A stretch of 44,469 bases of DNA. Source: Reyranella sp. GTDB lineage: Bacteria > Pseudomonadota > Alphaproteobacteria > Reyranellales > Reyranellaceae. The position numbers and the translations under genes are program-made. This document shows, in pieces, positions 35,039 to 43,860 of this stretch. Each line of letters starts with the position of its first letter. Within the stretch, counting starts at the first letter, position 1. Location of the stretch: the NCBI RefSeq assembly GCF_030651995.1, contig NZ_JAUSBN010000060.1, forward strand, positions 1-44,469, given 5' to 3'. The notes beneath the pieces were generated by a model. The model was not told the DNA's origin, made no database searches, and saw only the letters and a list, made by a program, of their open reading frames with translations.

Positions 35039-35726
35039 GGCCGGGGCGACAGCGTCCTCGACGACGGTCGCGGGCAGCTCGGGAATGACCTCGGGCAGCA
35101 GTTCATCCGGCAGGATCGGAGCCGCGACGGTCTCCGGCGTGTGGCGGCTATAGCGCCCGGTCAGGAGTTCCCACGGCGCGCGGTGGTACAGCTTGATGTC
35201 GTGGAACGGATCGGTGGCGATCTTGGTCACCCAGACGAGGCCGGTGGTCAGGTCCTTGGTCACGAACAGCTGAAGGGCGCGGAAGGCGATCCCCGCCAAC
35301 CCGACGACCAGCCACAGCTCGCCCACATGCGTCACGAATTCGGTCCAGTCGGCGTGCGGCGTGAAGACGCCCAACAGGGTCGGGTCGGCCACCAGCAGGA
35401 GCGGCGACGCCGCCCAGATCGCGAGCAGCACCAGCTTGCGCTGGATGTTGTAGCCGACCTTGATCTCCTCCTTGTATTCGTCGGTCGCCTGGTTGACGGT
35501 GTCGTAGCCGCGCGGCTCGAAGAACAGGTGGCCGATCTGGCGGGTCGTCATCGCGACCAGCCAGCCGATCAGGGCCGCCATGGCGGGATCGGTGAAGGCC
35601 ACGACATAGGCGAACAGGAAGCTGGTCGCGCTCAGCAGGTGCAGCGACTGGTTGACCTTGCTGTGATGGTAGTAGCGATGGTCATCCCATCGCTGGACCT
35701 TCAGCTCGTGCAACAGTCCGGTCATG
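35021..35726 (-). CDS. Mpo1-like membrane protein
   Basis: 235 residues from ATG 35726. The first part carries conserved-type histidines and Asn (DDHRYYHHSKVNQSLHLLSA), a helix pair (FLFAYVVAFTDPAMAALIGW), then RQIGHLFFEPRGYDTVNQ. The H...N..lH and QxxGHxxFE pattern is that of Mpo1/DUF962 proteins, whose yeast member is an Fe-dependent dioxygenase in alpha-oxidation of 2-hydroxy fatty acids. Two more membrane segments follow (LLAIWAASPLLLVADPTLLG and WLVVGLAGIAFRALQLF). The soluble C-terminus is Pro/Glu-rich. Its end overlaps the aminotransferase end by 18 bases, convergently. Family assignment is by motif memory. Confidence 0.65.
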
Positions 35727-35762
35727 GCGGTTTCCTCTGTTCGGCGGGGTTTGGAGGGGGCG

Positions 35763-36605
35763 CTACAGGTTGACGACGAAATATCCGAGGGCGGCGACGC
35801 CGATCGCGGTCGCGGCAATCGCCGCGAGCGGAACCAGCGGGTGAACGATGTTGAGCCGACGGAACAGGTTGCAGAGGTAGCCCACGGCCTTCTGCGCCGG
35901 CGTGCGCGGGCTCTTCGAATATTCCATGGCCGCCTTGACCACGTAGAAGACGGCGGTGTTGGCCGCGAGCGCGAACCGGCCGCGGACACCGGCGTCCGGG
36001 ACGGTCACGAGGTAGTTGCACTTGAGCAGGATGCGCTGCGGTGCGCCTTGCGTGTAGCTGCCCTCGACCCAATGCAGCTCGCGATGGAAGTCGAGCAGGC
36101 CGAACTCGTAGGTGGTGAAGGCCTTCTCGACCCGGCTGTCGGCGAACACCACCTTGTAGCTCGCATCGGACTGGAGGTAGATCAGCGCCCGCACGACCAT
36201 GCTCGACGACAGGAAGCGCAGGTTGCCGTCATAGTGCCTGTCGAATAGGCCCTGGTCGCCGCCGCGGTCCTTGTTGTAGTGCGAGATGTAGAGCTCGTCG
36301 GTGTGCTTCATCGGCTCGAAGCCGCTGCCGGCCGGAACCTGCCGCACGATCAGCTCGCGGATGACCGGGCTGTCGCGCAGCCGGTCGATCCGGGCGACGA
36401 TCTCGGCGGGAAGCGTCTCCACATAGACGTGGCAGGAGGGCCGCTGGCCGAGTTCCTCGCGGAAATGATCCTCGACCCACCGCGACAGGCCGTCGATCAG
36501 GGCGCGATCGTCGGGCGCCTCGAAGCGGCCGATCGTGGCGGGAAACAGGGTCGAGACCGCGCCCCGCGTCGAGTCCGGGGCGGGGGAGTCGAGAATGTCG
36601 GTCAC
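35763..36605 (-). CDS. Putative Fe(II)/2-oxoglutarate-dioxygenase-like protein with C-terminal membrane anchor
   Basis: 280 residues from GTG 36605. The central part has KHTDELYISHYNKDRGGDQG, FDRHYDGNLRFL with an HxD, RALIYLQSDASYKVVFADSR, and FGLLDFHRELHWVEGS plus RILLKCNYLV. This H-x-D ... H ... R order is that of prolyl-4-hydroxylase-like oxygenases, though I cannot place it in a named family. Near the C-terminus a hydrophobic helix (HPLVPLAAIAATAIGVAALG, then YFVVNL) suggests a tail anchor. The next gene upstream overlaps it by 4 bases (stop 36602, start 36605), so the two are co-translated, and it is followed 36 bases later by the Mpo1-like gene. Confidence 0.55.
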   Translation of the reverse strand: MTDILDSPAPDSTRGAVSTLFPATIGRFEAPDDRALIDGLSRWVEDHFREELGQRPSCHVYVETLPAEIVARIDRLRDSPVIRELIVRQVPAGSGFEPMKHTDELYISHYNKDRGGDQGLFDRHYDGNLRFLSSSMVVRALIYLQSDASYKVVFADSRVEKAFTTYEFGLLDFHRELHWVEGSYTQGAPQRILLKCNYLVTVPDAGVRGRFALAANTAVFYVVKAAMEYSKSPRTPAQKAVGYLCNLFRRLNIVHPLVPLAAIAATAIGVAALGYFVVNL

Positions 36606-37309
36606 GAGATTTCCTGGCTGAGGCGGCTCGAAACGGTGTCGTCGGCTGCGGCGACCGTCGCCGTCGCCGCCGTGGCCGCGAGGACGAGGAGTCCGGCCAG
36701 CCTTATGGCCGGTCGGCGTCGCGGTCCGGCCTGTTCCATCGCGAGCAGGCCGAGGTTCAACACGACATGAATCGTGGCGAGCGGCCACCATGCGGCCCGG
36801 AATTCCGGGTTGAGCAGCGTGCCGCCGAAGGCCATCACGTTTCCGACGATCATCGGGTGGGACATCAGGGAATAGGGAAATTCCGTGATCCGCCGCGCGG
36901 CCAGGCCGGCCAGCTCGTGGCCGTAATAGGTCCGGTCGATCCCCAGCACCGAGGCGGCGCGGGCGTTGAGCAGAATGCCGAGCGCGATCACGCCCAGGGA
37001 AAGGAAGTCGGGCGGCGCCTGCAGATAGACGAAGGCGAGCGCGACGACCGAGAGGGCCTTCAACAAGAGGGCGTCCCGCTTGAAGACGCGGAACGAGTCG
37101 ACGCCCCAGGCGAAGGCGTACCAGTAGAGGCCGTAATAGACGAAGCTGACGAGGTATATTGCGAAGCTCGCCTCACGGCCGATCGCGGCGCCGGCCAGCA
37201 CGGCGGCGACGAACATCCAGCAGGCGAGAGACGACCTGTGCTGGTCGAGGATGCTACGACTCCGGGACACCACGCGAAAACCCATATGCCGGACGTGTTG
37301 CCGGGCCAT
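36602..37309 (-). CDS. PEMT/ICMT-like phospholipid N-methyltransferase family membrane protein
   Basis: About 235 residues with five or so hydrophobic helices (SLACWMFVAAVLAGAAIGRE, FAIYLVSFVYYGLYWYAFAW, ALLLKALSVVALAFVYLQAP). The family-typical segment is YYGHELAGLAARRITEFPYS, then LMSHPMIVGNVMAFGGTLLN and WWPLATIHVVLNLGLLAMEQ; this resembles the SAM-binding C-terminal motif of PEMT-type (OPI3-like) enzymes (R.t.FPy...HPM..G). It would methylate phosphatidylethanolamine, the product of the psd homologue nearby, towards phosphatidylcholine. The start is uncertain: ATG 37309 is given, 37285 and 37396 are in frame. Confidence 0.68.
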   Translation of the reverse strand: MARQHVRHMGFRVVSRSRSILDQHRSSLACWMFVAAVLAGAAIGREASFAIYLVSFVYYGLYWYAFAWGVDSFRVFKRDALLLKALSVVALAFVYLQAPPDFLSLGVIALGILLNARAASVLGIDRTYYGHELAGLAARRITEFPYSLMSHPMIVGNVMAFGGTLLNPEFRAAWWPLATIHVVLNLGLLAMEQAGPRRRPAIRLAGLLVLAATAATATVAAADDTVSSRLSQEIS

Positions 37310-37643
37310 GAAGGATCCGCGTCGGTTCGTTGACCCGTGCCGGGCCGGCTGCACATGCCGCACCTTGGTCAGGGACAGCGGGACCGACAGGGACATCGCC
37401 AGGGTGGTGTCGCGGTCGACCTGGATCCGGCGTAGGCGCGCCCATTCAAGGCCCGTGTCGAGGAGGGAAATGTGGATCGCAGAAGAGCGGGCGACGACTC
37501 GACGGGCACAACCGGTTCCCGAAGTTCGTCCTCGGTGCCAAGGTCAGAAACCGGGTCGAGGTCGACACTGCCGATCATCGGCCCAAAGCCGCCGCCTGAT
37601 CCCAGGCCGCCTTCACCAAAATCCGGTCACAGCTCGGTGGTCC
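37310..37643. other. Divergent intergenic region with no convincing gene
   Basis: All three plus frames stay open over parts of this stretch because of its GC content. GAGGAGGG at 37460-37467 stands before ATG 37471 and GTG 37472, but the products are Arg/Pro/Ser-rich and uninformative. A third frame ending at 37599 has a more natural tail (RFPKFVLGAKVRNRVEVDTA) but lacks a start. It could be a gene remnant. Promoters of the methyltransferase-like and ferritin-like genes must lie here. Confidence 0.4.
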
Positions 37644-38123
37644 ATGCCCCCAGACACAAAGACCATAGAGGCATTGCGCGAAGCACTCGACGATGAATAC
37701 AAGGCGCGAGCGAAGTACCGTATGGTGATCAAGGCCTTCGGGCCGGTCCGCCCATTCGCCAACATCGTCGAAGCTGAAGATCGACACGTCAAGGCGCTGC
37801 TCGCCCTGTTCGCGCGCTTCGGGGTCGAGCCGCCACCGGACACATGGCCTGAGCGTGTCGCCGCATCAACCTCGCTGCTTGAAGCTTGTCGGGTGGCCGT
37901 ACAGTCTGAAATCGAAAACGAGGCCATGTACGAACGGCTCCTCGGACAGATCAACGACCCCGCGGCCTCCACGGTGATGCGCCGGCTCCAACGAGCGTCG
38001 CAGGAGCGGCACCTGCCGGCATTCAAGCGCTGCCTCGAGCGCGAGACAGGTCGAGGCGGCGACCCGGGCAGACCAAGGGACGCACGACCGCTACACGCCA
38101 GGGAACGCCGGAGAGGCCGGTGA
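37644..38123 (+). CDS. Ferritin-like DUF2202-type protein
   Basis: 159 residues from ATG 37644 (GGTGG upstream). The helical bundle carries paired metal-ligand motifs: EALREALDDEYKARAKYRMV, NIVEAEDRHVKALLALF (ExxH) and QSEIENEAMYERLLGQI with RASQERHLPAFKRCLE (E..H). This is the DUF2202 ferritin-like pattern, a diiron four-helix bundle of unknown substrate. The last 30 residues are Arg/Gly-rich (RGGDPGRPRDARPLHARERR) and probably disordered. It has no signal peptide. Roles in iron handling or oxidative-stress defence are family-level guesses. Confidence 0.8.
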   Translation: MPPDTKTIEALREALDDEYKARAKYRMVIKAFGPVRPFANIVEAEDRHVKALLALFARFGVEPPPDTWPERVAASTSLLEACRVAVQSEIENEAMYERLLGQINDPAASTVMRRLQRASQERHLPAFKRCLERETGRGGDPGRPRDARPLHARERRRGR

Positions 38124-38202
38124 ACGTCGCGGCTTGGCCACCCGCCTCTGGTGATCTGAACGGATAAAGCCGTCTCAGTTCTCGTTTGAACAGGGTGGTG
38201 TC

Positions 38203-38403
38203 ATGGAAGAAGCCAAGAAGCGCAGTGTCTTGATGCCGTGGCTGATCGGCCTCGCAATTGTGGTCGTTGCCGACGTTTGGATTGCCTACCAGATGTTTGC
38301 CACCGCTTGCCAAGCTCCCGGCTTCGTCCAGGCGATAGTGGTAGTGCTCATGCCAACCGTCTACCTGGTGCTCATGTACTTGACCTTCAAGAGTCAAAAG
38401 TGA
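38203..38403 (+). CDS. Small two-helix membrane protein
   Basis: 66 residues from ATG 38203 with GGGTGG upstream. Two hydrophobic helices, MPWLIGLAIVVVADVWIAYQ and VQAIVVVLMPTVYLVLMYLT, are separated by a short loop with a Cys, and both ends are Lys-rich (MEEAKKRS, FKSQK), predicting both termini in the cytoplasm. No family is recognised. It lies 79 bases after the ferritin-like gene in the same direction. Confidence 0.65.
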   Translation: MEEAKKRSVLMPWLIGLAIVVVADVWIAYQMFATACQAPGFVQAIVVVLMPTVYLVLMYLTFKSQK

Positions 38404-38952
38404 GCCATGGGCAGAGGTTGGTGACGTCGTGACGAGGTGAGGCGGCGTATCGTGGGGAGTCGGCCCCTCCACTTCTCCAGCAGCCACCTCGACCTCGACG
38501 GCGATACGATGATCAGGCTCGTGGCCTGGACGTCGAATTTTTGGAAATGGTGCCCCAAGACGAGCCAAGCAAACTCTTAAAGTTCAATGAGTTGGATGAA
38601 CGTGCGACAGCTTCAGTCGGCATGATGTTCCAAGGCTTTGCAGAGCAAGTGTAGCGCCTCCGAGGACGCCGGTGCGAACAGACGCGCCAGTCGCCGCCTG
38701 AAGGCAAAGCCGTAACTCGATAGCTCCCTTCGACCAGGATCCAGGCAATGCCATCACGCAAGCGATTGCGTCCGCCGGACCAGCATTCGACAGGCTCTTC
38801 ATGGACTGCATGTCTCCGGCGCCCCTGGGCCGGTATCCCTTTTGCCAGAGCCAATGTTGACGGGATGTTGATCGACGACGTCGTCAGAATGACGAAACCA
38901 TTGGAAAACCGCGTACGGCAGGGTAGGTCTCGAACCGTGGGGGAGGAGCATT
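38404..38952. other. 549-base stretch without a convincing gene
   Basis: GC content drops and open frames are short here. One frame from ATG 38547 to TAG 38652-38654 encodes 35 residues (MVPQDEPSKLLKFNELDERA and so on) and reads backward in frame to about 38420 (YDDQARGLDVEFLEMV) without a start codon. It looks like the tail of a dead gene. The promoter for the response regulator at 38953 should be at the right end. Confidence 0.4.
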
Positions 38953-39636
38953 TTGTACGACGTCGCCGTTGTCGAAGACGAGATGCTGGCACGCAAAGCG
39001 ACCGCCCTGTCCCTGCGACAGGCCGGTTATACGGTGCATGAGGCAAGTGACGCCCTAGCCTGCCGGGCTCTGCTTCGCCAGAAGCGCCTCGACTTGGTCG
39101 TACTCGACCTTGGCCTGCCCGGCCTCGACGGAATGAGTTTCGTGCGCGAGCTGCGCAGCGGCTCCCAGGTTGGGCTGATCGTCGTTACCCGCCAGTCGGC
39201 GGCGGAGACACGGATCGCGGCGCTCGATCTCGGGGCGGACGACTACCTGGTCAAACCCATCGACTACGGCGAACTGGCCGCCCGCATCCGCAGCGTGCTG
39301 CGCCGGTCGAGCCGCGAGCACGGGCGGCGCAAGAGGTTGGGACACTGCACCGTCGACCTCGATGCACGCACCGTCAGCAACGGCAGCGAGTCTGCCAACC
39401 TGACGCGCGGCGAGTTCGACATCTTGACCCGCCTGATGCAAGCCGGCACCAAGATCGTCGCCCGCGAGGCCCTGCAATCGGTGATCAGCCGCTCGCCCCA
39501 GGAGTCCGACCTCCGATCGGTCGATGCACTGGTGAGCCGGCTACGACGCAAGCTCAGCGAACTGGACAACGGCAACGTGATCGTCACGGCCCCAGGTTTC
39601 GGCTATCGCCTCGCGACTCCGCCCGAGGAAATGTGA
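38953..39636 (+). CDS. OmpR/PhoB-family response regulator
   Basis: 227 residues from TTG 38953 (GGAGGAG at 38942-38948). The receiver domain (1-118) has the acidic pair E8/D9, phospho-acceptor D52 in LDLVVLDLGLPGLDG, and the Thr/Lys switch (VVTRQ, and K in DDYLVKPIDYGE). The winged-helix DNA-binding domain (about 130-225) has LTRGEFDILTRLMQ, DLRSVDALVSRLRRKL and GFGYRLATPP. It is a transcription factor whose stop overlaps the next gene's GTG by 4 bases, so the sensor is made in step with it. Confidence 0.92.
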   Translation: MYDVAVVEDEMLARKATALSLRQAGYTVHEASDALACRALLRQKRLDLVVLDLGLPGLDGMSFVRELRSGSQVGLIVVTRQSAAETRIAALDLGADDYLVKPIDYGELAARIRSVLRRSSREHGRRKRLGHCTVDLDARTVSNGSESANLTRGEFDILTRLMQAGTKIVAREALQSVISRSPQESDLRSVDALVSRLRRKLSELDNGNVIVTAPGFGYRLATPPEEM

Positions 39637-42600
39637 CGGGCTTTGCCGGCCGTCAGCGCGAGAGACAGTTCCTTCGTCTGGCACTCGAGGGCCGCGAGTC
39701 GAAGCTGCTGATCGTGCGCGGGCCGTCCGGAGTAGGCAAGACGGCGCTGATCGAGCACGCTTTGCACGACATAGCGCAGACACAACCGATCCTGGGTCGT
39801 GCCAAGTATGCCGAACAGGCGGTCAGCACGGGGTTGCGGCCGGTCGTCGATGCGCTCTCGCAGGCGGTCGATGCGGCCCTTGGCCGCCTCTACGATCCGG
39901 CCTCCGGCGCGGCTTCGCTGCGCAAACTCCTGGGCGTACAGTACGGCACCCTTGTCGCGGCGGGATTCGATGCCGGAGGATTGACCCGTGGCGCTGCGCC
40001 ACCGGCGACCACCGCGCTATTGAGCCATGAAGGCACGGTGCGTCTGATTGATGCGCTGGTGCGCGTGCTGCAGTGGCTCGAAGGATTTGCCCTGCCGGTC
40101 GTGTTGTTCATCGACGACTGGCACCGCGCGCCCAACGAGGCAGTAGGCTTCGTCCATGCCTGCAGCCAGCGCGGCGAGACCAGCCAGCTCAAGCTTGTCC
40201 TCGCGGCGCGCGGCGAAGGCGCCGCCGCTTATCCAGCAACCGCCTCCATCCTGCAACTCGCGCCGCTCGGCGCCAACCAGCAGTTCGAGCTTCTGACCGG
40301 CCTGCTGGGCAACCCGGGGCGCGCACAGGCGATGATGGACTGGCTGGGTGACGGGTCGAGCGGCCTCCCGTTCGACCTTTGCCAGATTGCGCTCGCGCTC
40401 GAGCGCACGCGGGCCTTTGTCGGGACCGGCGAGGCGCATCGCATCGATCTCGCGCGCGCGGCCGCCATCGACCATCGCGACGTCAACAGGCTGATCGTCC
40501 AGCGTGCCCGAGCACTGCCGCCGGAAATCCTGCGTCTCGGCATCGCTGCCGCCCTTTGGGGCGATCGCGCGCCCCTCGATCGGCTTGGCAGCTGTCTCGC
40601 CCTGTCGCTCGCGGCCACAAGGTCGGCGGCGGAAATCCTGCAAGCCAACGGGCTTCTGCGCCTGGAAGGCGAAGAGATCGCCTTCCCGCACGACCGGATC
40701 CGGACCAGCCTGCTGGAGGTGCCGCAGCGCGCGGAACTGATCGCCCTCGCCCACGCCATGGCCGACGTCGTACTGAGTGGGAATGCGGGCGCCCACACGC
40801 AGACCGCGTTGCGGCTGAAGCTGCTCGGCGGACTGGAAGAGGTGCGCGACGCCCGGCTTGCCGCCCTGTTCGCTGCCGAGTCGGCATCAGCGCGGCTCGC
40901 CGCCCAATTCGACCTGGCCGCGGATTTCGGCGAGGCGGCCTGGTCGATCTTCCAGCGCGTCGCCGACCCGGATCGCGGACAGCGGCTGAGCGTGCTGCGC
41001 GAGGCCTGCTTCGCTGCGGCACACAACCGCCAGGTCGAGACGACGCGGCAGCGCTGCGTGCAGATGATCGCCGCGACGGTCGATGACGCGGAGGCGGCCG
41101 ATGCCTATGAACGGAGCGTCATCGCCATGCGCGTGACGGGAACGTCCGCCGACGCCTGGGTCTTCTGTCGCGAAGGGCTCGCACGTTTTGGCGTCCGCCT
41201 GCCCGATCGCGTCGGCCACTTGCACATCGTCCTGGCCTCGATCGTCTGGCGGCTGGTCGGACGAAAGGCGCGTCGGATGCTCCGGCACGATGCGAGAACG
41301 GAGCAAGCGCTCGCTTCCTTTGCCAGCTCTGCTGGCTACACCGTCTGGGAACGCAGCCCGCGCCACGTCGCCTATATGTCCATCCAGCTCGCCATTCGCG
41401 CGCGTCTGATGGGCTACAACTCCGCGCTTTGGCTGAGTGCCGATGCGCTGATCGCCGCCGTTCTCAAGGACTATCGCGCCGCGGCGGCCTTCGGTGACCA
41501 GGCCTTGGCCAGCCTCGAGGAGCTACAGGTCGGACGCGGGTCGACGCTCCACCGCGCCGTGTATTTCGGCAAGATGTGGCGCGACCCGCGCGCGTCGCTG
41601 ATCGACAGCAACCGCCGCATCTACGATTTGTGCATCGTCGAAAGCGACCTGATCAGTGCGGCCAATGCGCTTCTCAACGAAGCCGTGTGGACCTGGCGCA
41701 GTGCGCCGACTCTGGAGGAAGTCGCGGCAAAGCTCGTGGATTGCGACAGCAAGGCCGTGCGTCTTGGCGCCACGCGGGCCATCGCCGAGATGGCGCTGCT
41801 GGCCGAGCTCGTTCAGCGGCTGCGACGGCCGGAGCCACTGTCGTCCAGCCTGCTCGACAAGTTCATTGCAGGAAAGATCGACGACCCGCCGATGGTGGCC
41901 GTCGAGTATCTCAGCCTGGTTGAGGATTGGCCGGCCATCCTGCGCATCGCCGCCGCGTGCAGGAACAAGCGCCATACGCTCGATTCCCATCCGGTCGGCG
42001 TGAGCTGGCGCTTCCATGACAATCTCGCGCGCCTGAAGACCGGTCTGCCGCTCGACCGCTCGGACCTCAGGTTCATCGAGCGTGCTGCCCGGGCCAACCC
42101 GACGGACCAACTCGGCAAGCTTCTGCTGCTGCGCGCCGAACGCTCCTATCGTCGGGGAGAAAAAGACTGTCTGCTTGGCTATGCCGCCGCCGTCGAGGCG
42201 ATGCGGAGTGGTTCGTCACGCCTCGAACTGGGCCTGGCGGCGGAATGCGCCAGTGTTGCCGCACGCGAGTTGGGCGACAAGGCCGCGCACGAGCGGTTTC
42301 GGGACGTCGCGGTGACGACCTGGTCCACCTGGGGGGCGCTGGGCAAGCTCGCCATGTACCACGTGACCCAGCTCGATGCCTCGATCCGGGCTCAGCTGGC
42401 GGAAGCGGAAGCGCAGTCGGCGATGGCGCAGCGTGGCGAACGGGCCAAGTCGCGCTTCCTTGCCGAGGTCGGCCACGAACTGCGCACACCGATGCAGGCA
42501 ATACAGGGGCTGCTAGACCTCGCCGCCGAGCGTCCGGGGGAGATCGATGTCGGCGAGATCCGCGAGGTCTTCGGCAGCCTGAGAACCGTCGTCGACGATC

Positions 42601-43796
42601 TAATCGAGCTGGGCGCACTCGGAGCGGAAGCCCCCCTCAACCTGCGGCCAACCGACCTCGCGTCGCTGTTGGGGTCTGAGCTGGCGCTGGTGCACGAGAG
42701 CGCACGCCAGAAGGGGCTCTTGCTCTCCTCGGATCTCGTCGGCGTGCATGGACAATACTTCGAGCTCGATCCCCACAGGCTGCGCCAGGTGGTGCGCAAC
42801 CTGCTGTCGAATGCCGTCAAGTACACCGACCACGGCAACGTCGTGCTGCGGGCGACTGTCGATGACGGGTCCGGCGCAATGGTTCGACTCGCGGTCGAGG
42901 ACACAGGACCCGGAATCCCTGAGGAGCGCCTCTCCCATCTCTTCGAGCCGTTCGACCGTGCCGGCCGACAAGATGCCAAAGGACTAGGCCTCGGTCTCCT
43001 GCTGTCGCGCCGGATCGCGGAGCGCATGGGAGGATCGCTGACGGCGGAGAATCGCCCGACGGGCGGCACCCGCTTCGTTCTGTCGTTCGCCGCAAACCCC
43101 GCCGCCTCTGCCCTGCCGCCTAAGGTCCCACAGACGATCGGGCGCCGCCTCACGATCCTGATCGTGGAGGACACGTCTCTTGTGCGCCGGCTGATGGTAC
43201 GGCTGCTGGGCAATGATGGTCATGAGCTGATCGAAGCTGAAACCCTGGCACAGGGGCTCGAGATGGCCCGGCGGCACAGCTTTGACCTTCTGCTGCTCGA
43301 CCTCCATCTCCCTGACGGCGACGGCCTGTCGCTTGTCGAACGGTGGCCGTTGGAACGTCGACGACCGCCGGTCATCGTGCTGACCGCCGCCGCCACGCGC
43401 GAGACAGAGGATCGCGTGACGCATGCGGGAGGCACCGTCCTGCGCAAGCCGATCGCCGCCGCGGATCTGCGCACGGCGATTGTCCGGGCGTGCGGCGACA
43501 TGGAAGCTGTGTCGGCCCGCGATGACTTCGAGGCCGAGATGGCCAGGCTGGCACGCGAAGCAAACCAGGAGATTTCGAAGCGGACGTCCGAACTGATCGA
43601 CCTCGTGGAATCGAACCACCCTCGTATGGAAATCCAGAAACACGCCCACAAGCTGGCCGGACTGGCATCCCAGTTCGGCGCGCCGTCCATCGCCCACGCC
43701 GTCGACGGGATCGAGTGGGCTTGTGCGAACGGAACGCCGCCTGCTGAGGGTCTTGCCGCCCTCAAGCGCGCCCTTGTCGAGAGCGACGGGGGTTAG
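39633..43796 (+). CDS. STAND-ATPase hybrid sensor kinase (AAA, HisKA, HATPase, REC, Hpt)
   Basis: 1387 residues, no membrane segments. An AAA_16/STAND-type ATPase at the front has Walker A GPSGVGKT (30-37) and a Walker B-like VVLFIDDWHR. A long helical region follows (about 300-890). The kinase core has H948 in FLAEVGHELRTPMQAIQGLL, N box LRQVVRNLLSNAVKYT, and G boxes EDTGPGI and KGLGLGLLLSRRIAERMGG. A receiver domain carries D1223 in LLLLDLHLPDGDGLSLV. A C-terminal Hpt domain has H1339 in KHAHKLAGLASQF. A phosphorelay (H948 to D1223 to H1339 to D52 of the response regulator at 38953) is the obvious reading. The ATPase resembles that of MalT- or PknK-type regulators, so a cytoplasmic signal is inferred. 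It starts with GTG, overlapping the regulator. Confidence 0.9.
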   Translation: MTGFAGRQRERQFLRLALEGRESKLLIVRGPSGVGKTALIEHALHDIAQTQPILGRAKYAEQAVSTGLRPVVDALSQAVDAALGRLYDPASGAASLRKLLGVQYGTLVAAGFDAGGLTRGAAPPATTALLSHEGTVRLIDALVRVLQWLEGFALPVVLFIDDWHRAPNEAVGFVHACSQRGETSQLKLVLAARGEGAAAYPATASILQLAPLGANQQFELLTGLLGNPGRAQAMMDWLGDGSSGLPFDLCQIALALERTRAFVGTGEAHRIDLARAAAIDHRDVNRLIVQRARALPPEILRLGIAAALWGDRAPLDRLGSCLALSLAATRSAAEILQANGLLRLEGEEIAFPHDRIRTSLLEVPQRAELIALAHAMADVVLSGNAGAHTQTALRLKLLGGLEEVRDARLAALFAAESASARLAAQFDLAADFGEAAWSIFQRVADPDRGQRLSVLREACFAAAHNRQVETTRQRCVQMIAATVDDAEAADAYERSVIAMRVTGTSADAWVFCREGLARFGVRLPDRVGHLHIVLASIVWRLVGRKARRMLRHDARTEQALASFASSAGYTVWERSPRHVAYMSIQLAIRARLMGYNSALWLSADALIAAVLKDYRAAAAFGDQALASLEELQVGRGSTLHRAVYFGKMWRDPRASLIDSNRRIYDLCIVESDLISAANALLNEAVWTWRSAPTLEEVAAKLVDCDSKAVRLGATRAIAEMALLAELVQRLRRPEPLSSSLLDKFIAGKIDDPPMVAVEYLSLVEDWPAILRIAAACRNKRHTLDSHPVGVSWRFHDNLARLKTGLPLDRSDLRFIERAARANPTDQLGKLLLLRAERSYRRGEKDCLLGYAAAVEAMRSGSSRLELGLAAECASVAARELGDKAAHERFRDVAVTTWSTWGALGKLAMYHVTQLDASIRAQLAEAEAQSAMAQRGERAKSRFLAEVGHELRTPMQAIQGLLDLAAERPGEIDVGEIREVFGSLRTVVDDLIELGALGAEAPLNLRPTDLASLLGSELALVHESARQKGLLLSSDLVGVHGQYFELDPHRLRQVVRNLLSNAVKYTDHGNVVLRATVDDGSGAMVRLAVEDTGPGIPEERLSHLFEPFDRAGRQDAKGLGLGLLLSRRIAERMGGSLTAENRPTGGTRFVLSFAANPAASALPPKVPQTIGRRLTILIVEDTSLVRRLMVRLLGNDGHELIEAETLAQGLEMARRHSFDLLLLDLHLPDGDGLSLVERWPLERRRPPVIVLTAAATRETEDRVTHAGGTVLRKPIAAADLRTAIVRACGDMEAVSARDDFEAEMARLAREANQEISKRTSELIDLVESNHPRMEIQKHAHKLAGLASQFGAPSIAHAVDGIEWACANGTPPAEGLAALKRALVESDGG

Positions 43797-43860
43797 AGAA
43801 CGCCGCTCGGACGACGACGGGCCAGTCCCAGGCCGACTCGAAATCTCGGCCCCACTTCGC

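Noticed and set aside
38925..38945. GGTCTCGAACC-like string suggesting a tRNA T-arm
   Set aside because: No matching acceptor, D-arm or anticodon stem could be formed around it.
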